Part shown: positions 15,155-24,354 of the stretch, piece by piece | How positions within the stretch are numbered: the first letter of the stretch is position 1 | How the letters are laid out: each line of letters starts with the position of its first letter | Assembly (NCBI GenBank): GCA_964650965.1 | Contig: CAZYYO010000008.1 | Location: 1 to 51,431, forward strand | Length of the DNA stretch: 51,431 nt | DNA from: CAZYYO01 sp964650965 | Lineage (GTDB): Bacteria > Bacillota > Clostridia > Lachnospirales > Lachnospiraceae | Direction: 5' to 3' | Position numbers and translations under genes: made by a program | Notes under the pieces: model-generated | The model's database searches: none | Told to the model about the DNA's origin: nothing | What the model saw: only the letters and a program-made list of their open reading frames with translations

Positions 15155-16480
15155 ATGGCAGGAAAGTACAGAGCATATTATCAACAAAAGAATAAAAAAA
15201 ATAATAACTCCATGCTGATGTTCTATTTTCTAGGTGTTATCGGATTGCTTTTTGCTATATTACTGGTTTCAGGGAAAATGGAATCTTTAAAAGAACGGCT
15301 GGCTCAACTAAATAAGAAGGAACCGGTGGAAACACCGGAAATCCAGGAATCCATTGGTCCCATAGATCAGATTCGCGTGGTTCTTTTATCAGAAGATCAG
15401 GACAGCATCTGGAATGGGGTTCATGTTAGTAGTGCTGGTGAGGAAATAACCTATACTCAGGAGAACTGGGGAGAAAATCCACAGATGCTCACCATTTCTT
15501 CCCAGAATGCTCCTGTTTATCTAGGGGAGGGGGAAAAGCCATGTGGAGATATTGCTTATCCGGGAACCATTGAGATACATAAAACAGATCAGGGACTTAT
15601 GGTAGTAAATCAGGTTTCGCTGGAAGAATATCTTACAAGAGTTCTTCCCAGTGAAATGCCCCAAAGCTATGGCTTGGAGGCTTTGAAGGCACAGGCGGTT
15701 TGTGCCAGAAGCTATGTATATGTGCAGGCGAGAGAGACAAATTATCCCCAGGTGAATGCCAGCATCGATGACAGTACTGCATTTCAGGTATATAACAGGA
15801 AAATGCAAAATGACCTGTCCAATCAGGCAGTAGCAGAAACGACTCATTTGGTTCTTATGAAGGATGACAGGCTAGTGGAAGCATTGTATTATTCCACAAG
15901 CTGTGGCTATACTATGAGTGGAGAGATTTTTCACAAGGATGCTTCTTATCTGGCACCGGTATATGTAGGGGATAGTGCTCCTGATTTGTCCTTTGACACC
16001 TATATTACAGCAGGGGATGAACATGCCTATGAGAATCAGGAGAAATATTTTCGCTGGAAAGTAACCTTGAATCCGGAGGCATATAAGGATTCCTATGGTA
16101 CCTTAAAAAGCATGAAATGCCTGAAAAGAAACCCCGGTGGAGATATAGAGAAGCTTCAGGTGAAATTTGAAAAAGAGAAAAAAACAATAGAAGAGGAACT
16201 GGAAATACGTAAATTTCTAGGACCTATGATGAATCAGGTAAGCTTCAACGACCAAACCACAGAAAGGGTAAATCCTGCCGCTGCCGTCTTGTACAGCAGT
16301 GCCTTTGTATGCCAAAAGGAAGGGGAAAGCTTTGTACTATATGGAGGAGGCTTCGGTCATGGAGCCGGTATGAGCCAAAACGGTGCAAAAGCCCTGGCAG
16401 CCCATGGAATGACCTTTGACCAGATTCTTTCCTTCTTTTATAAAGAAGTAACACTTCAAGACATTACAAGGCTTCCTTAA
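15155..16480 (+). CDS. spoIID: SpoIID/LytB-domain protein
   Basis: 441 residues. A basic N-terminus and one membrane segment (about 20-42) anchor an extracytoplasmic SpoIID domain. The family core is clear: VSLEEYLTRVLPSEMPQSYG, LEALKAQAVCARSYVY, STSCGYT and, near the end, GGGFGHGAGMSQNGAKALA. In Bacillus SpoIID is a lytic transglycosylase that thins septal peptidoglycan during engulfment with SpoIIP and SpoIIM. Here it stands apart from the usual spoIID-spoIIIA region and is longer than Bacillus SpoIID, so it could be a paralogue used in growth. The start follows AAGGAAGG. Confidence 0.8.
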   Translation: MAGKYRAYYQQKNKKNNNSMLMFYFLGVIGLLFAILLVSGKMESLKERLAQLNKKEPVETPEIQESIGPIDQIRVVLLSEDQDSIWNGVHVSSAGEEITYTQENWGENPQMLTISSQNAPVYLGEGEKPCGDIAYPGTIEIHKTDQGLMVVNQVSLEEYLTRVLPSEMPQSYGLEALKAQAVCARSYVYVQARETNYPQVNASIDDSTAFQVYNRKMQNDLSNQAVAETTHLVLMKDDRLVEALYYSTSCGYTMSGEIFHKDASYLAPVYVGDSAPDLSFDTYITAGDEHAYENQEKYFRWKVTLNPEAYKDSYGTLKSMKCLKRNPGGDIEKLQVKFEKEKKTIEEELEIRKFLGPMMNQVSFNDQTTERVNPAAAVLYSSAFVCQKEGESFVLYGGGFGHGAGMSQNGAKALAAHGMTFDQILSFFYKEVTLQDITRLP

Positions 16481-16512
16481 GGGAGAGAGAATTGATTACA
16501 GGAGAAAACAGG

Positions 16513-17358
16513 ATGAATCGAAAAATAACAGGATATGTGCTGGGATATATGGATAAATGTAAACAGGATCATATTGGTGCCTTTGCAGCTCAGGCAGCAT
16601 TTTTTGTTATGATTTCTGCCATCCCATTTTTAATGGTGTTTTGTTCCCTGCTTCCTTTTACTCCGGTATCCCAGCAGGATGTAATGGAATTGTTTCAAAG
16701 TGTGCTGCCGGATTACATTTCTCCTCTGCTGGTTCAGATTATGGGGGAGGTGTATGGGAAGAATGTAGGAGTGGTATCGGTATCTGCGGTAGTAGCACTG
16801 TGGGCTGCAGGGAAGGCATTACAATATATGACCACCGGACTCAATGCGGTAAATGGAATCTATGAGACCAGAAACTGGCTGATGGTACGACTTTGGTCCA
16901 TCTTATATACATTAATTCTGGTGGCAACGATGATTATTCTTTTGATTTTTGTGATATTTACCGGTAGAATCCAACAGCTGGTTCAAAACAGACTGGGCGT
17001 GTTTTCCATTTGGAATGGCATGCAGCCGTTGGTGCGGGGGCTGGTTTTGTTTGGGATTCTAATCCTGTTATTTACCATTTTGTTTCGAACACTGCCGGAT
17101 AAGAAGCTTACCTTTCGAAGCCAGATTCCGGGAGCAGTGTTATGTGCTCTGGCATGGTTTGTCTTCTCCCTGGGACTATCTGTTTATGTGAATTATTTTC
17201 ATGGATTCTCCATGTATGGCAGCTTAACCACCATTGTTCTTTTGATGCTGTGGTTGTATTTTGATATGTATATTATGTTGCTGTGTGCTCAGGTGAATGT
17301 ATATTTTTCAGGAATCTTTACAGAATTTATAGACCAAAGGAAGCAGAAGAAGGAATAA
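16513..17358 (+). CDS. YihY/BrkB-family membrane protein
   Basis: 281 residues with about six membrane helices. Family marks include AAQAAFFVMISAIPFLMVFC at the start, WAAGKALQYMTTGLNAVNGI in the middle, and GSLTTIVLLMLWLYFDMYI near the end. The family was once called ribonuclease BN, which is not supported for these proteins; a transporter or envelope role is more likely. I chose ATG 16513 behind AGGAGA; an in-frame TTG at 16492 with AAGGGAGAGAG upstream is also possible. It follows the SpoIID-like gene by 32 bases and is probably co-transcribed. Confidence 0.85.
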   Translation: MNRKITGYVLGYMDKCKQDHIGAFAAQAAFFVMISAIPFLMVFCSLLPFTPVSQQDVMELFQSVLPDYISPLLVQIMGEVYGKNVGVVSVSAVVALWAAGKALQYMTTGLNAVNGIYETRNWLMVRLWSILYTLILVATMIILLIFVIFTGRIQQLVQNRLGVFSIWNGMQPLVRGLVLFGILILLFTILFRTLPDKKLTFRSQIPGAVLCALAWFVFSLGLSVYVNYFHGFSMYGSLTTIVLLMLWLYFDMYIMLLCAQVNVYFSGIFTEFIDQRKQKKE

Positions 17359-17376
17359 AAAGAGAAAAATCCTGTC

Positions 17377-17405
17377 TTGCAGTTTTACCTGGCCTGTGCT
17401 AGAAT
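17377..17405 (+). promoter_or_regulatory. Promoter of the pheST-queA transcript
   Basis: TTGCAG (17377-17382), a 17-base spacer ending in TGC and TAGAAT (17400-17405), an extended -10 like that of ilvN. It gives a leader of about 280 bases holding the T-box. Confidence 0.75.
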
Positions 17406-17411
17406 GTTTTT

Positions 17412-17665
17412 CAGAGTAAATATCAAAGGCATGGAATGCGTACAGTAGTATGTCATACTTTTTACAGAGAGGAACCATTAGAAGCTGAGAGTGGTTCTAA
17501 GGTAAGGTGAGATATGAATTTCCCGCAGGAGCTGCATGGCTGAGCAAATAACAGGTAGGCTGTGACGAGTAGTGCACGTTAAGCATATGAGAGTCGGGCA
17601 TAATGCCTGGAATCAGGGTGGTAACGCGGAGATACTTCGTCCCTATATGGGGACGGAGTTTTTTT
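17412..17665 (+). promoter_or_regulatory. T-box leader, phenylalanine
   Basis: The T-box AGGGTGGTAACGCGG (17615-17629) is followed by an intrinsic terminator, and stem I contains ACAGAGAGGAACC (from 17464) and GAAGCTGAGAG, common T-box elements. A TTC codon at 17520-17522, in GAATTTCCC, is the likely specifier for phenylalanine, matching the pheS gene downstream. Uncharged tRNA-Phe should pair its 3' end with the GGTGG bulge and prevent termination, so pheST-queA rises when phenylalanine is short. Confidence 0.93.
17635..17665 (+). terminator. T-box-controlled terminator before pheS
   Basis: CTTCGTCCC pairs with GGGACGGAG across a TATATG loop, followed by TTTTTTT. The left arm is the strand taken up by the antiterminator when tRNA is bound. 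Confidence 0.88.
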
Positions 17666-17692
17666 ATGTAATTCAGGAAGGAGAATCGTAAA

Positions 17693-18712
17693 ATGAAAGA
17701 AAAGCTACAGGAAATACGACAGAAAGCAATGAAACAGATTGAATCTGCAGGAGAACTGGATTCCTTAAATGATGTAAGAGTTGCGATATTAGGAAAAAAA
17801 GGGGAACTGACAGCTGTATTAAAAAGCATGAAGGATGTCAAACCCGAGGACCGTCCTCAGGTGGGACAGCTGGTGAATGAAACCAGAGAAGCCATTGAAG
17901 CAAAGCTTGCGGAAGCAAAGCTTAAGATGGAACGAGAGGCTATGGAACTGAAGCTGAAGCAGGAGGTTATTGATGTAACCCTTCCGGCAAAGAAGAATAA
18001 GATTGGTCATCGTCATCCCAATGCTAGTGTACAAAAGCAGGTAGAAGATATCTTTATTGGAATGGGATATGAGGTGGTTGAAGGACCAGAGGTTGAATAC
18101 GACTATTATAACTTTGAGGCATTAAATATTCCTGCCAACCATCCGGCAAAGGATGAACAGGATACGTTCTTCATTAATAAGGATATTCTGCTTCGTACAC
18201 AAACCTCTCCGGTTCAGGTTCGTGTAATGGAACAGGGCAATCTGCCAATTCGTATGTTGGCACCAGGAAGAGTATTCCGTGCAGATGAAGTAGATGCAAC
18301 ACATTCTCCATCCTTCCATCAGATTGAAGGTATGGTCATTGATAAAAATGTAACCTTTGCAGATTTAAAGGGAACCTTAGAGGTATTTGCAAAGGAATTA
18401 TTCGGAGCAGACACCAAAGTGAAGTTCCGCCCTCATCATTTCCCATTTACAGAGCCTAGTGCTGAAATGGATGTAACCTGCTTTAAATGCGGGGGCAAGG
18501 GCTGTCGTTTCTGTAAGGGCGAAGGATGGATTGAAATCTTAGGCTGTGGAATGGTACATCCTAAGGTGCTGAAAATGAGTGGTATTGACCCGGAAGTATA
18601 CCAGGGCTTTGCATTTGGTGTAGGCTTGGAGAGAATTACACTATTAAAACATGAAATTGATGATATGCGCCTGCTTTATGAAAATGACGAGCGTTTCTTA
18701 AAACAATTCTAA
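17693..18712 (+). CDS. pheS: Phenylalanyl-tRNA synthetase, alpha subunit
   Basis: Catalytic chain of the alpha2-beta2 enzyme, 339 residues. An N-terminal coiled coil (about 1-90) precedes a class II core. Motif 2 is seen around PIRMLAPGRVFRADEVDATH and motif 3 in GFAFGVGLERITLLKHEIDD. A four-Cys cluster, CFKCGGKGCRFC, lies before GWIEILGCG, as in many bacterial PheS. AGGAAGGAGA precedes the ATG. It is first in the T-box-controlled operon. Confidence 0.97.
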   Translation: MKEKLQEIRQKAMKQIESAGELDSLNDVRVAILGKKGELTAVLKSMKDVKPEDRPQVGQLVNETREAIEAKLAEAKLKMEREAMELKLKQEVIDVTLPAKKNKIGHRHPNASVQKQVEDIFIGMGYEVVEGPEVEYDYYNFEALNIPANHPAKDEQDTFFINKDILLRTQTSPVQVRVMEQGNLPIRMLAPGRVFRADEVDATHSPSFHQIEGMVIDKNVTFADLKGTLEVFAKELFGADTKVKFRPHHFPFTEPSAEMDVTCFKCGGKGCRFCKGEGWIEILGCGMVHPKVLKMSGIDPEVYQGFAFGVGLERITLLKHEIDDMRLLYENDERFLKQF

Positions 18713-18729
18713 GGAAAGGAAAGTAGAAA

Positions 18730-21147
18730 ATGAAGACTTCATTAAAATGGATAAAAGATATGGTGCCAGGTCTTACGGCTACCCCACAGGAATATATGGA
18801 TGCAATGACCCTGTCAGGCTCAAAGGGCGAGTTCTTCGAAGAGATGAATGCCGACTTAGAGAAGATTGTAGTAGGTCAAATTGATAGCATTGAAAAACAT
18901 CCGGATGCAGATAAGCTGATTGTGTGCCAGGTAAATATTGGACAGGAAACCATTCAAATTGTAACAGGAGCACCAAATGTATCGGTTGGAGATAAGGTTC
19001 CTGTGGTTCTTGATGGTGGCCGTGTGGCTGGCGGACATGATGGAAGCAAGACAGAAGGCGGAATTAAAATTAAAAAGGGCAAGCTTAGAGGAATTGAATC
19101 CAATGGTATGATGTGCTCCATTGAAGAGTTGGGTTCTAACAAGGATATGTTCCCTTTGGCTCCGGATAATGGAATCTATATTCTCCCTGAGGATACTCAG
19201 GTGGGAGCTGATGCAGTGCAGGTTCTGGGATTAGATGATGCAGTGGTAGAATACGAAATCACTTCCAATCGTGTGGATTGCTTCTCTGTTCTTGGAATTG
19301 CAAGAGAGGCTGCAGCAACCTTCCAGCTGCCATTTGTTCCTCCGGTAGTAACAGAAACCGGAAATGAGGAAGATGTAAATCAGATGATTCAGGTTCGTGT
19401 GGAAGATTCTGAGCTGTGTCCAAGATATACAGCAAGAGTTGTTAAGAATATTAAAATTGCTCCGTCTCCTGAATGGATGCAAAGAAGATTACGGGCACAG
19501 GGCATCCGTCCTATTAATAATATTGTAGATATTACCAATTACGTTATGGAAGAGTATGGACAGCCAATGCATGCCTATGATTTAGATACCATTGAGGATA
19601 GACAGATTGTGGTAAAACGTGCAGCTAAGGGAGACACCTTTGTAACGTTAGATGGACAGGAACGGCTGTTAGATGATTCTGTTCTTACCATCTGTGATGG
19701 CAAGAAGGCGATTGGCTTGGCTGGTATCATGGGTGGAGAAAACTCTATGATTACAGATGATGTAAGCACCATGCTTTTTGAAGCAGCCTGCTTCGATGGA
19801 ACCAATATTCGTCTGTCCTCTAAGAAAATCGGACTGCGTACAGATGCTTCCGGTAAATTTGAAAAGGGATTAGACCCTAACAATGCAATTCTTGCAATGA
19901 ATCGTGCATGCCAGCTGGTAGAAGAATTGGGAGCTGGTACCGTTGTAGGTGGCACGGTTGATATCTATGGCAAGAAGATGGAGGGAAGAAGCCTGCCATT
20001 TGAGCCGGATAAATATAATCAAATGCTGGGAACCAATATCAGCCCAGAGGATATGCTGCAATATTTCCAGCGTCTGGAACTGGGCTATGATAAGGCAAGC
20101 AATCAGGTGCTGATTCCATCCTGGAGACAGGATTTGTTATCCTACGCAGATTTGGCAGAAGAGGTGGCAAGATTCTTTGGTTATGATAAGATTCCAACCT
20201 CCCTTCCTTCCGGAGAGGCTACTGCTGGTAAGCGCTCCTTTAAGCATGAGATTGAAAATATTGCAGGAGATGTGGCAGAATATTGTGGCTTTAGCCAGGG
20301 AATGTGCTATTCCTTCGAAAGTCCCAAGGTGTACGATAAGCTGCTATTAGATGCAGATGATAAGGCAAGACAGGCAATTGTTATTTCCAATCCATTAGGA
20401 GAGGACTTTAGTATTATGAGAACCATTTCCTTAAATGGAATGCTCACCTCTTTGTCTACCAATTATAATCGAAGAAATAAGGATGTGCGTTTGTATGAAT
20501 TAGGCAATATTTATCTTCCTAAGGCACTTCCATTAACAGAGCTTCCAGAGGAAAGAATGCAGTTTACCTTAGGCTTTTATGGAGAAGGAGATTTCTTCAC
20601 CATGAAGGGCGTAATTGAAGAATTCCTGGCGAAGACTGGTATGAATGACAGAGTGGAATATGACCCCAAGGCTGGCAAGAATTTCCTTCATCCGGGACGT
20701 CAGGCCAATATTGTGTATGATGGAGAAGTGATTGGATATCTTGGTGAGGCACACCCACAGGTATGTGCTAATTATGCCATTAAGGATAGAGTATATCTTG
20801 CTGTAATTGATTTGCCACAGGTGGTTGCACGGGCGAACTTTGATAAGAAATATCAGGGCATTGCCAGATTCCCTGCAGCAACCAGAGATATTAGTATGGT
20901 AGTTCCATCGGATATTCTGGTGGGAGATATTGAAAAGGTATTTGAAGCAAAGGGCGGCGCATACTTAGAAAGCTTTGAATTATTCGATATCTACGAAGGT
21001 AATCAGATTCTTAAGGGACACAAGTCCGTGGCATATTCTCTTACCTTCCGTGCCCAGGATAAGAATTTAGAAGAAGAGGATATTACCATGGCAATGAATC
21101 GAATTCTGAAAGCCTTAGAAGCAATGGGAATTCAGTTACGTAAATAA
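18730..21147 (+). CDS. pheT: Phenylalanyl-tRNA synthetase, beta subunit
   Basis: 805 residues with the full bacterial domain order: EMAP-like tRNA-binding domain (about 40-150), B3/B4 editing domain, B5 domain, a catalytic-like domain, and a C-terminal ferredoxin-fold anticodon-binding domain ending SLTFRAQDKNLEEEDI. It begins 17 bases after pheS behind AAGGAAAGGAAAG and is translationally linked. The editing domain removes mischarged tyrosine. Confidence 0.97.
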   Translation: MKTSLKWIKDMVPGLTATPQEYMDAMTLSGSKGEFFEEMNADLEKIVVGQIDSIEKHPDADKLIVCQVNIGQETIQIVTGAPNVSVGDKVPVVLDGGRVAGGHDGSKTEGGIKIKKGKLRGIESNGMMCSIEELGSNKDMFPLAPDNGIYILPEDTQVGADAVQVLGLDDAVVEYEITSNRVDCFSVLGIAREAAATFQLPFVPPVVTETGNEEDVNQMIQVRVEDSELCPRYTARVVKNIKIAPSPEWMQRRLRAQGIRPINNIVDITNYVMEEYGQPMHAYDLDTIEDRQIVVKRAAKGDTFVTLDGQERLLDDSVLTICDGKKAIGLAGIMGGENSMITDDVSTMLFEAACFDGTNIRLSSKKIGLRTDASGKFEKGLDPNNAILAMNRACQLVEELGAGTVVGGTVDIYGKKMEGRSLPFEPDKYNQMLGTNISPEDMLQYFQRLELGYDKASNQVLIPSWRQDLLSYADLAEEVARFFGYDKIPTSLPSGEATAGKRSFKHEIENIAGDVAEYCGFSQGMCYSFESPKVYDKLLLDADDKARQAIVISNPLGEDFSIMRTISLNGMLTSLSTNYNRRNKDVRLYELGNIYLPKALPLTELPEERMQFTLGFYGEGDFFTMKGVIEEFLAKTGMNDRVEYDPKAGKNFLHPGRQANIVYDGEVIGYLGEAHPQVCANYAIKDRVYLAVIDLPQVVARANFDKKYQGIARFPAATRDISMVVPSDILVGDIEKVFEAKGGAYLESFELFDIYEGNQILKGHKSVAYSLTFRAQDKNLEEEDITMAMNRILKALEAMGIQLRK

Positions 21148-21156
21148 GGAGCAGAA

Positions 21157-22182
21157 ATGGACGTTAAAGATTTTGATTATGACCTTCCCCAGGAGCTGAT
21201 TGCACAGGATCCATTGGAGAAAAGGTCCAATTCCAGATTGATGGTCCTTGACAAAGAAAGTGGCGATGTGACCCATCGCCATTTTTATGATGTGAAGGAA
21301 TATTTAAAACCGGGAGACTGCCTGGTAATTAATAACACTAAGGTGATACCGGCCAGATTGTTTGGAGAAAAAGAAGGAACCCAGGCGAAAATAGAAATTC
21401 TTCTATTGAAGCGAAAAGAAAATGACATCTGGGAGACTCTGGTGAAGCCAGGGAAAAAAGCAAAAATAGGAACCCGCATTATTTTCGGACAGGGACTTCT
21501 TATTGGAGAAGTAGTTGATATAGTAGAAGAGGGAAATCGTCTGATACAATTCCAATATGAAGGTATCTTCGAGGAAATCTTAGACCAGCTGGGTCAAATG
21601 CCCCTTCCCCCTTATATTACCCATCAGTTAAAGGACAAGAACCGGTATCAAACGGTATATGCCAAGTATGAAGGCTCTGCCGCAGCCCCAACCGCCGGCT
21701 TACACTTTACTAAGGAGCTGTTACAGGAAATTCGTGATATGGGGGTAAAGATTGCAGAGGTAACCTTACATGTAGGGTTAGGTACCTTTCGACCAGTGAA
21801 GGTGGATAATGTGCTGGAGCATCATATGCATTCTGAATTTTACCAGATTACCCAAGAAGCAGCAGATATCATTAATGAGACCAAAGCCAATGGGGGCCGG
21901 GTAATTTCCGTGGGAACTACCAGTACAAGAACACTGGAAGCAGCCTCTGCACCGGATGGAACCTTAACGGAGAAAAGTGGCTGGACAGAAATCTTTATTT
22001 ATCCAGGCTATGAATTTAAAGTAATTGATGGATTGATTACTAATTTTCATTTGCCAGAATCTACGCTGGTGATGCTGGTTTCTGCATTGGCTGGTCGAGA
22101 GCATGTGCTTCATGCTTATCAGATTGCGGTGGAAGAGAAATACCGTTTCTTTAGTTTTGGAGATGCCATGCTTATCATATAA
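21157..22182 (+). CDS. queA: S-adenosylmethionine:tRNA ribosyltransferase-isomerase
   Basis: Adds the cyclopentene-ring precursor from SAM to preQ1 in tRNA, the penultimate step of queuosine synthesis. 341 residues; YDLPQELIAQDPLEKR at the start, AAPTAGLHFT in the centre and ITNFHLPESTLVMLVSALAG near the end are diagnostic. The ribosome site AAGGAG overlaps the pheT stop, so it belongs to the T-box operon. A preQ1-like riboswitch with queT lies at 47730, so queuosine functions appear twice in the window. Confidence 0.96.
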   Translation: MDVKDFDYDLPQELIAQDPLEKRSNSRLMVLDKESGDVTHRHFYDVKEYLKPGDCLVINNTKVIPARLFGEKEGTQAKIEILLLKRKENDIWETLVKPGKKAKIGTRIIFGQGLLIGEVVDIVEEGNRLIQFQYEGIFEEILDQLGQMPLPPYITHQLKDKNRYQTVYAKYEGSAAAPTAGLHFTKELLQEIRDMGVKIAEVTLHVGLGTFRPVKVDNVLEHHMHSEFYQITQEAADIINETKANGGRVISVGTTSTRTLEAASAPDGTLTEKSGWTEIFIYPGYEFKVIDGLITNFHLPESTLVMLVSALAGREHVLHAYQIAVEEKYRFFSFGDAMLII

Positions 22183-22206
22183 TAGGAAAAGACCTAGAAT
22201 ATATCG

Positions 22207-22234
22207 TTGAGGTTTTACCAGAAAGGTATATAAT
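22207..22234 (+). promoter_or_regulatory. Sigma-A promoter of the PilZ gene
   Basis: TTGAGG (22207-22212), a 16-base spacer and TATAAT (22229-22234), about 60 bases before the PilZ start. Confidence 0.6.
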
Positions 22235-22296
22235 AAAGGTAGTAATAAACAGCCGGATACAGTAAATGTAGATTTATTATAAGGAGAGAAGCTGGT

Positions 22297-22641
22297 ATGG
22301 ATGAAAAAAGAAAAAGTAAACGTTTAGATTTATCAGTTCGTATTGAGTTAAGCCGCATTGACCAGAAGGAAGTTACGACCATCAAATATGCTACGGTAGA
22401 AGTTACAGATATTTCCAAAACAGGACTGGCATTTCGATGCAGTCAGAAAATGGAGACAGATGAATTTTATGATGCGAGAATTCAAATCTGGACCAAGGAA
22501 GTAATTGATGTTGTACTGAAAATTGTCCGTGTTCAGGAAGAAGAGGGCGGATATAAGTATGGCTGTATTTTCATTGGAATGACAGATACCGATGCCTTAA
22601 AAATTCAGATTTATCAAATGTTTAACGAGGACGGTAAGTAA
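22297..22641 (+). CDS. PilZ-domain protein, probable cyclic di-GMP binder
   Basis: 114 residues, a PilZ domain and nothing else. The two ligand motifs are present: R5-x-x-x-R9 at the N-terminus (KRKSKR) and D38-x-S-x-x-G43 in VTDISKTGLAF. Single-domain PilZ proteins act as c-di-GMP-responsive adaptors; the target is unknown here. AAGGAGAG precedes the ATG. The CheX-like protein at 7393, if its repeats are MshEN-like, would be a second candidate c-di-GMP reader in the window. Confidence 0.88.
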   Translation: MDEKRKSKRLDLSVRIELSRIDQKEVTTIKYATVEVTDISKTGLAFRCSQKMETDEFYDARIQIWTKEVIDVVLKIVRVQEEEGGYKYGCIFIGMTDTDALKIQIYQMFNEDGK

Positions 22642-22663
22642 GAGAATCTCATAGAATAAAAAT

Positions 22664-22696
22664 CCTTTCATTACGCATACTATGGAAAATGAAAGG
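22664..22696 (+). promoter_or_regulatory. Hairpin covering the DUF1540 ribosome site
   Basis: CCTTTCATT (22664-22672) is exactly complementary to AATGAAAGG (22688-22696), which contains most of the AAAGGAG site used by the next gene. In RNA this would hide the ribosome site. No T run follows, so termination is not indicated. Confidence 0.45.
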
Positions 22697-22707
22697 AGAT
22701 AACCGCT

Positions 22708-23022
22708 GTGACACAAGTAGACTGTACCGCCAAAGAATGTATATACAATGAGGAGAAGCTGTGTTGCCGAGCCGGCATTACAGTGGAAGGAAATGAAGCC
22801 TTAGAGAAGGATGAAACCTATTGCGGTAATTATGAGAAAGAACATGGTTCGTGTTGCCGAAATGCCTCTTTGGAACCATCCAGCCATATTAATATTCGAT
22901 GCGATGTTTTAACCTGTAAATATAATGATGATAGAGCATGTGCAGCAGAAAGTATTGACATTCTCCATAGTAATACGGGAGAAAATGGCCAGACGAAATG
23001 TGATCGATTTGAAGTACGATAG
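22708..23022 (+). CDS. DUF1540-domain protein (two Cys repeats)
   Basis: 104 residues with two DUF1540-like repeats: CTAKECIYNEEKLCCRAGI, then TYC, and later CDVLTCKYNDDRACAAESI, then TKC. The regularly spaced Cys suggest metal binding or disulfides; the family has no known function and is common in spore-forming Clostridia. The start is GTG, ten bases after AAAGGAG; no ATG is available in frame. It follows the PilZ gene by 66 bases and ends at a terminator. Confidence 0.8.
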   Translation: MTQVDCTAKECIYNEEKLCCRAGITVEGNEALEKDETYCGNYEKEHGSCCRNASLEPSSHINIRCDVLTCKYNDDRACAAESIDILHSNTGENGQTKCDRFEVR

Positions 23023-23030
23023 TGATAAAA

Positions 23031-23059
23031 AAGGGATCCCCCACAGGGTCTCTTTTTTT
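23031..23059 (+). terminator. Intrinsic terminator after the DUF1540 gene
   Basis: AAGGGATCC pairs with GGGTCTCTT (two wobbles), then TTTTTTT. Confidence 0.8.
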
Positions 23060-23187
23060 CTTGAGAGAAAAACATGGAAAAAGGTCATTTCTTGTCGAGA
23101 AAAGGTCAGAGAAACAAATATTGCGTCATGTAAGGTAGAAAAAAAGAAGTTGTTGTTATACAATATGAAATATACGGAGGATAAAGA

Positions 23188-24069
23188 ATGAATACGAATA
23201 TTAATTTTCCACATCTTCATATTTATTTGGACCATGTTGGCCAGTCCATTCAAGTGTTTGGAATTTCCATTGCATATTATGGTATTGTGATTGCAATTGG
23301 TATGATTCTTGCAGTTATGCTGGTTTTACATGAGGCACGACGCACTGGACAAAGTGAAGATAATTACCTTGATTTATGCATCTATACCATTATATTTGCC
23401 ATTATCGGAGCCAGATTGTATTATGTAATCTTTTCCTGGGATTTATACAAGGAGAATTTATTACAGATCTTGAATCTTCGCCAGGGTGGACTAGCGATTT
23501 ATGGTGGTGTTATTGCTGGAATTGTCACTGCATTTATTGTATGCCGTATTAAGAAAATGCCATTTACATTAGTGGCAGATACTGCAATTCTTGGATTGCC
23601 GGTAGGACAAATTCTGGGACGATGGGGGAATTTCTTTAATCGGGAAGCTTTTGGACAGTATACGGACAGTTTGTTTGCCATGCAGATTCCAGTGGATGCA
23701 GTCCGTTCCTCTGGAGATATCACAGCACAGATGATGGATCATTTGCAGGTGATAGACGGAATCAGCTATATTCAGGTCCATCCCACCTTTTTATATGAAT
23801 CTATGTGGAACATTATGGTTCTTCTCGTTTTACTATATCTTAGAAAGCACAAGAAATTTCAAGGACAGATTTTTCTGACCTACTTGTTTGGTTATGGAAT
23901 AGGAAGATTTTGGATTGAATCATTGCGCACGGATCAATTGCGTATTGGGAATACTGGAATCCCGGTATCCATGCTATTGGCGAGTGTACTGGTTGTAGTC
24001 TCAGCAATTTTTATTGCCAGAGGATTACGTATGGGGAGAAAGCAGGTAAAGCTTCAACAGGAGAAATAG
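23188..24069 (+). CDS. lgt: Prolipoprotein diacylglyceryl transferase
   Basis: Transfers diacylglycerol from phosphatidylglycerol to the lipobox Cys of prolipoproteins. 293 residues with about seven membrane helices; the Lgt signature GRWGNFFNREAFG lies near residue 148, and IGARLYYVIFSW, RQGGLAIYGG and HPTFLYESMWN are further conserved blocks. The start follows CGGAGG. A Spo0E-like small gene follows after 26 bases, probably on the same transcript. Confidence 0.96.
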   Translation: MNTNINFPHLHIYLDHVGQSIQVFGISIAYYGIVIAIGMILAVMLVLHEARRTGQSEDNYLDLCIYTIIFAIIGARLYYVIFSWDLYKENLLQILNLRQGGLAIYGGVIAGIVTAFIVCRIKKMPFTLVADTAILGLPVGQILGRWGNFFNREAFGQYTDSLFAMQIPVDAVRSSGDITAQMMDHLQVIDGISYIQVHPTFLYESMWNIMVLLVLLYLRKHKKFQGQIFLTYLFGYGIGRFWIESLRTDQLRIGNTGIPVSMLLASVLVVVSAIFIARGLRMGRKQVKLQQEK

Positions 24070-24095
24070 AATTCTGGAGAAAGAGGGTACACTGT

Positions 24096-24245
24096 ATGGA
24101 AACGAATTGCGATTTGCTGGAGGAAATTGAGTACATAAGAGAATTGCTAAACGAAGAAGCAGAGAAAAACGTATCCGGAGAAAGCTGTTATCAGATTAGC
24201 ACATATCTAGACGAGTTAATTGCCGTGTATGTATCTGATCAATAG
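24096..24245 (+). CDS. Spo0E-like phosphatase, 49 residues
   Basis: A short gene behind AAGAGGG with an ATG at normal distance. The frame reads METNCDLLEEIEYIRELL, an acidic linker, then YQISTYLDELIAVYV. The S-x-x-L-D-x-L-I-x-x-Y pattern (S35 to Y45) is the Spo0E signature, and a helix of about 15 residues precedes it, as in the helical hairpin of the family. Spo0E-like proteins dephosphorylate Spo0A-P and delay sporulation. It lies between lgt and the dcw cluster that leads to spoIIG. Confidence 0.75.
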   Translation: METNCDLLEEIEYIRELLNEEAEKNVSGESCYQISTYLDELIAVYVSDQ

Positions 24246-24278
24246 AATGAGATGAAAAAGTGAATAAAGGAAAAGAAA

Positions 24279-24319
24279 AAATACCATCTGGTCTAACAAG
24301 GACTAGGTGGTATTTTTTT
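24279..24319 (+). terminator. Intrinsic terminator after the Spo0E-like gene
   Basis: ATACCATCTGGTC (24281-24293) pairs over all 13 positions with GACTAGGTGGTAT (24301-24313) around TAACAAG, then TTTTTTT. It isolates the dcw cluster from lgt. Confidence 0.9.
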
Positions 24320-24354
24320 GCTTAAACCGTATCTTGTATGAAAAAAGGTTCCGT

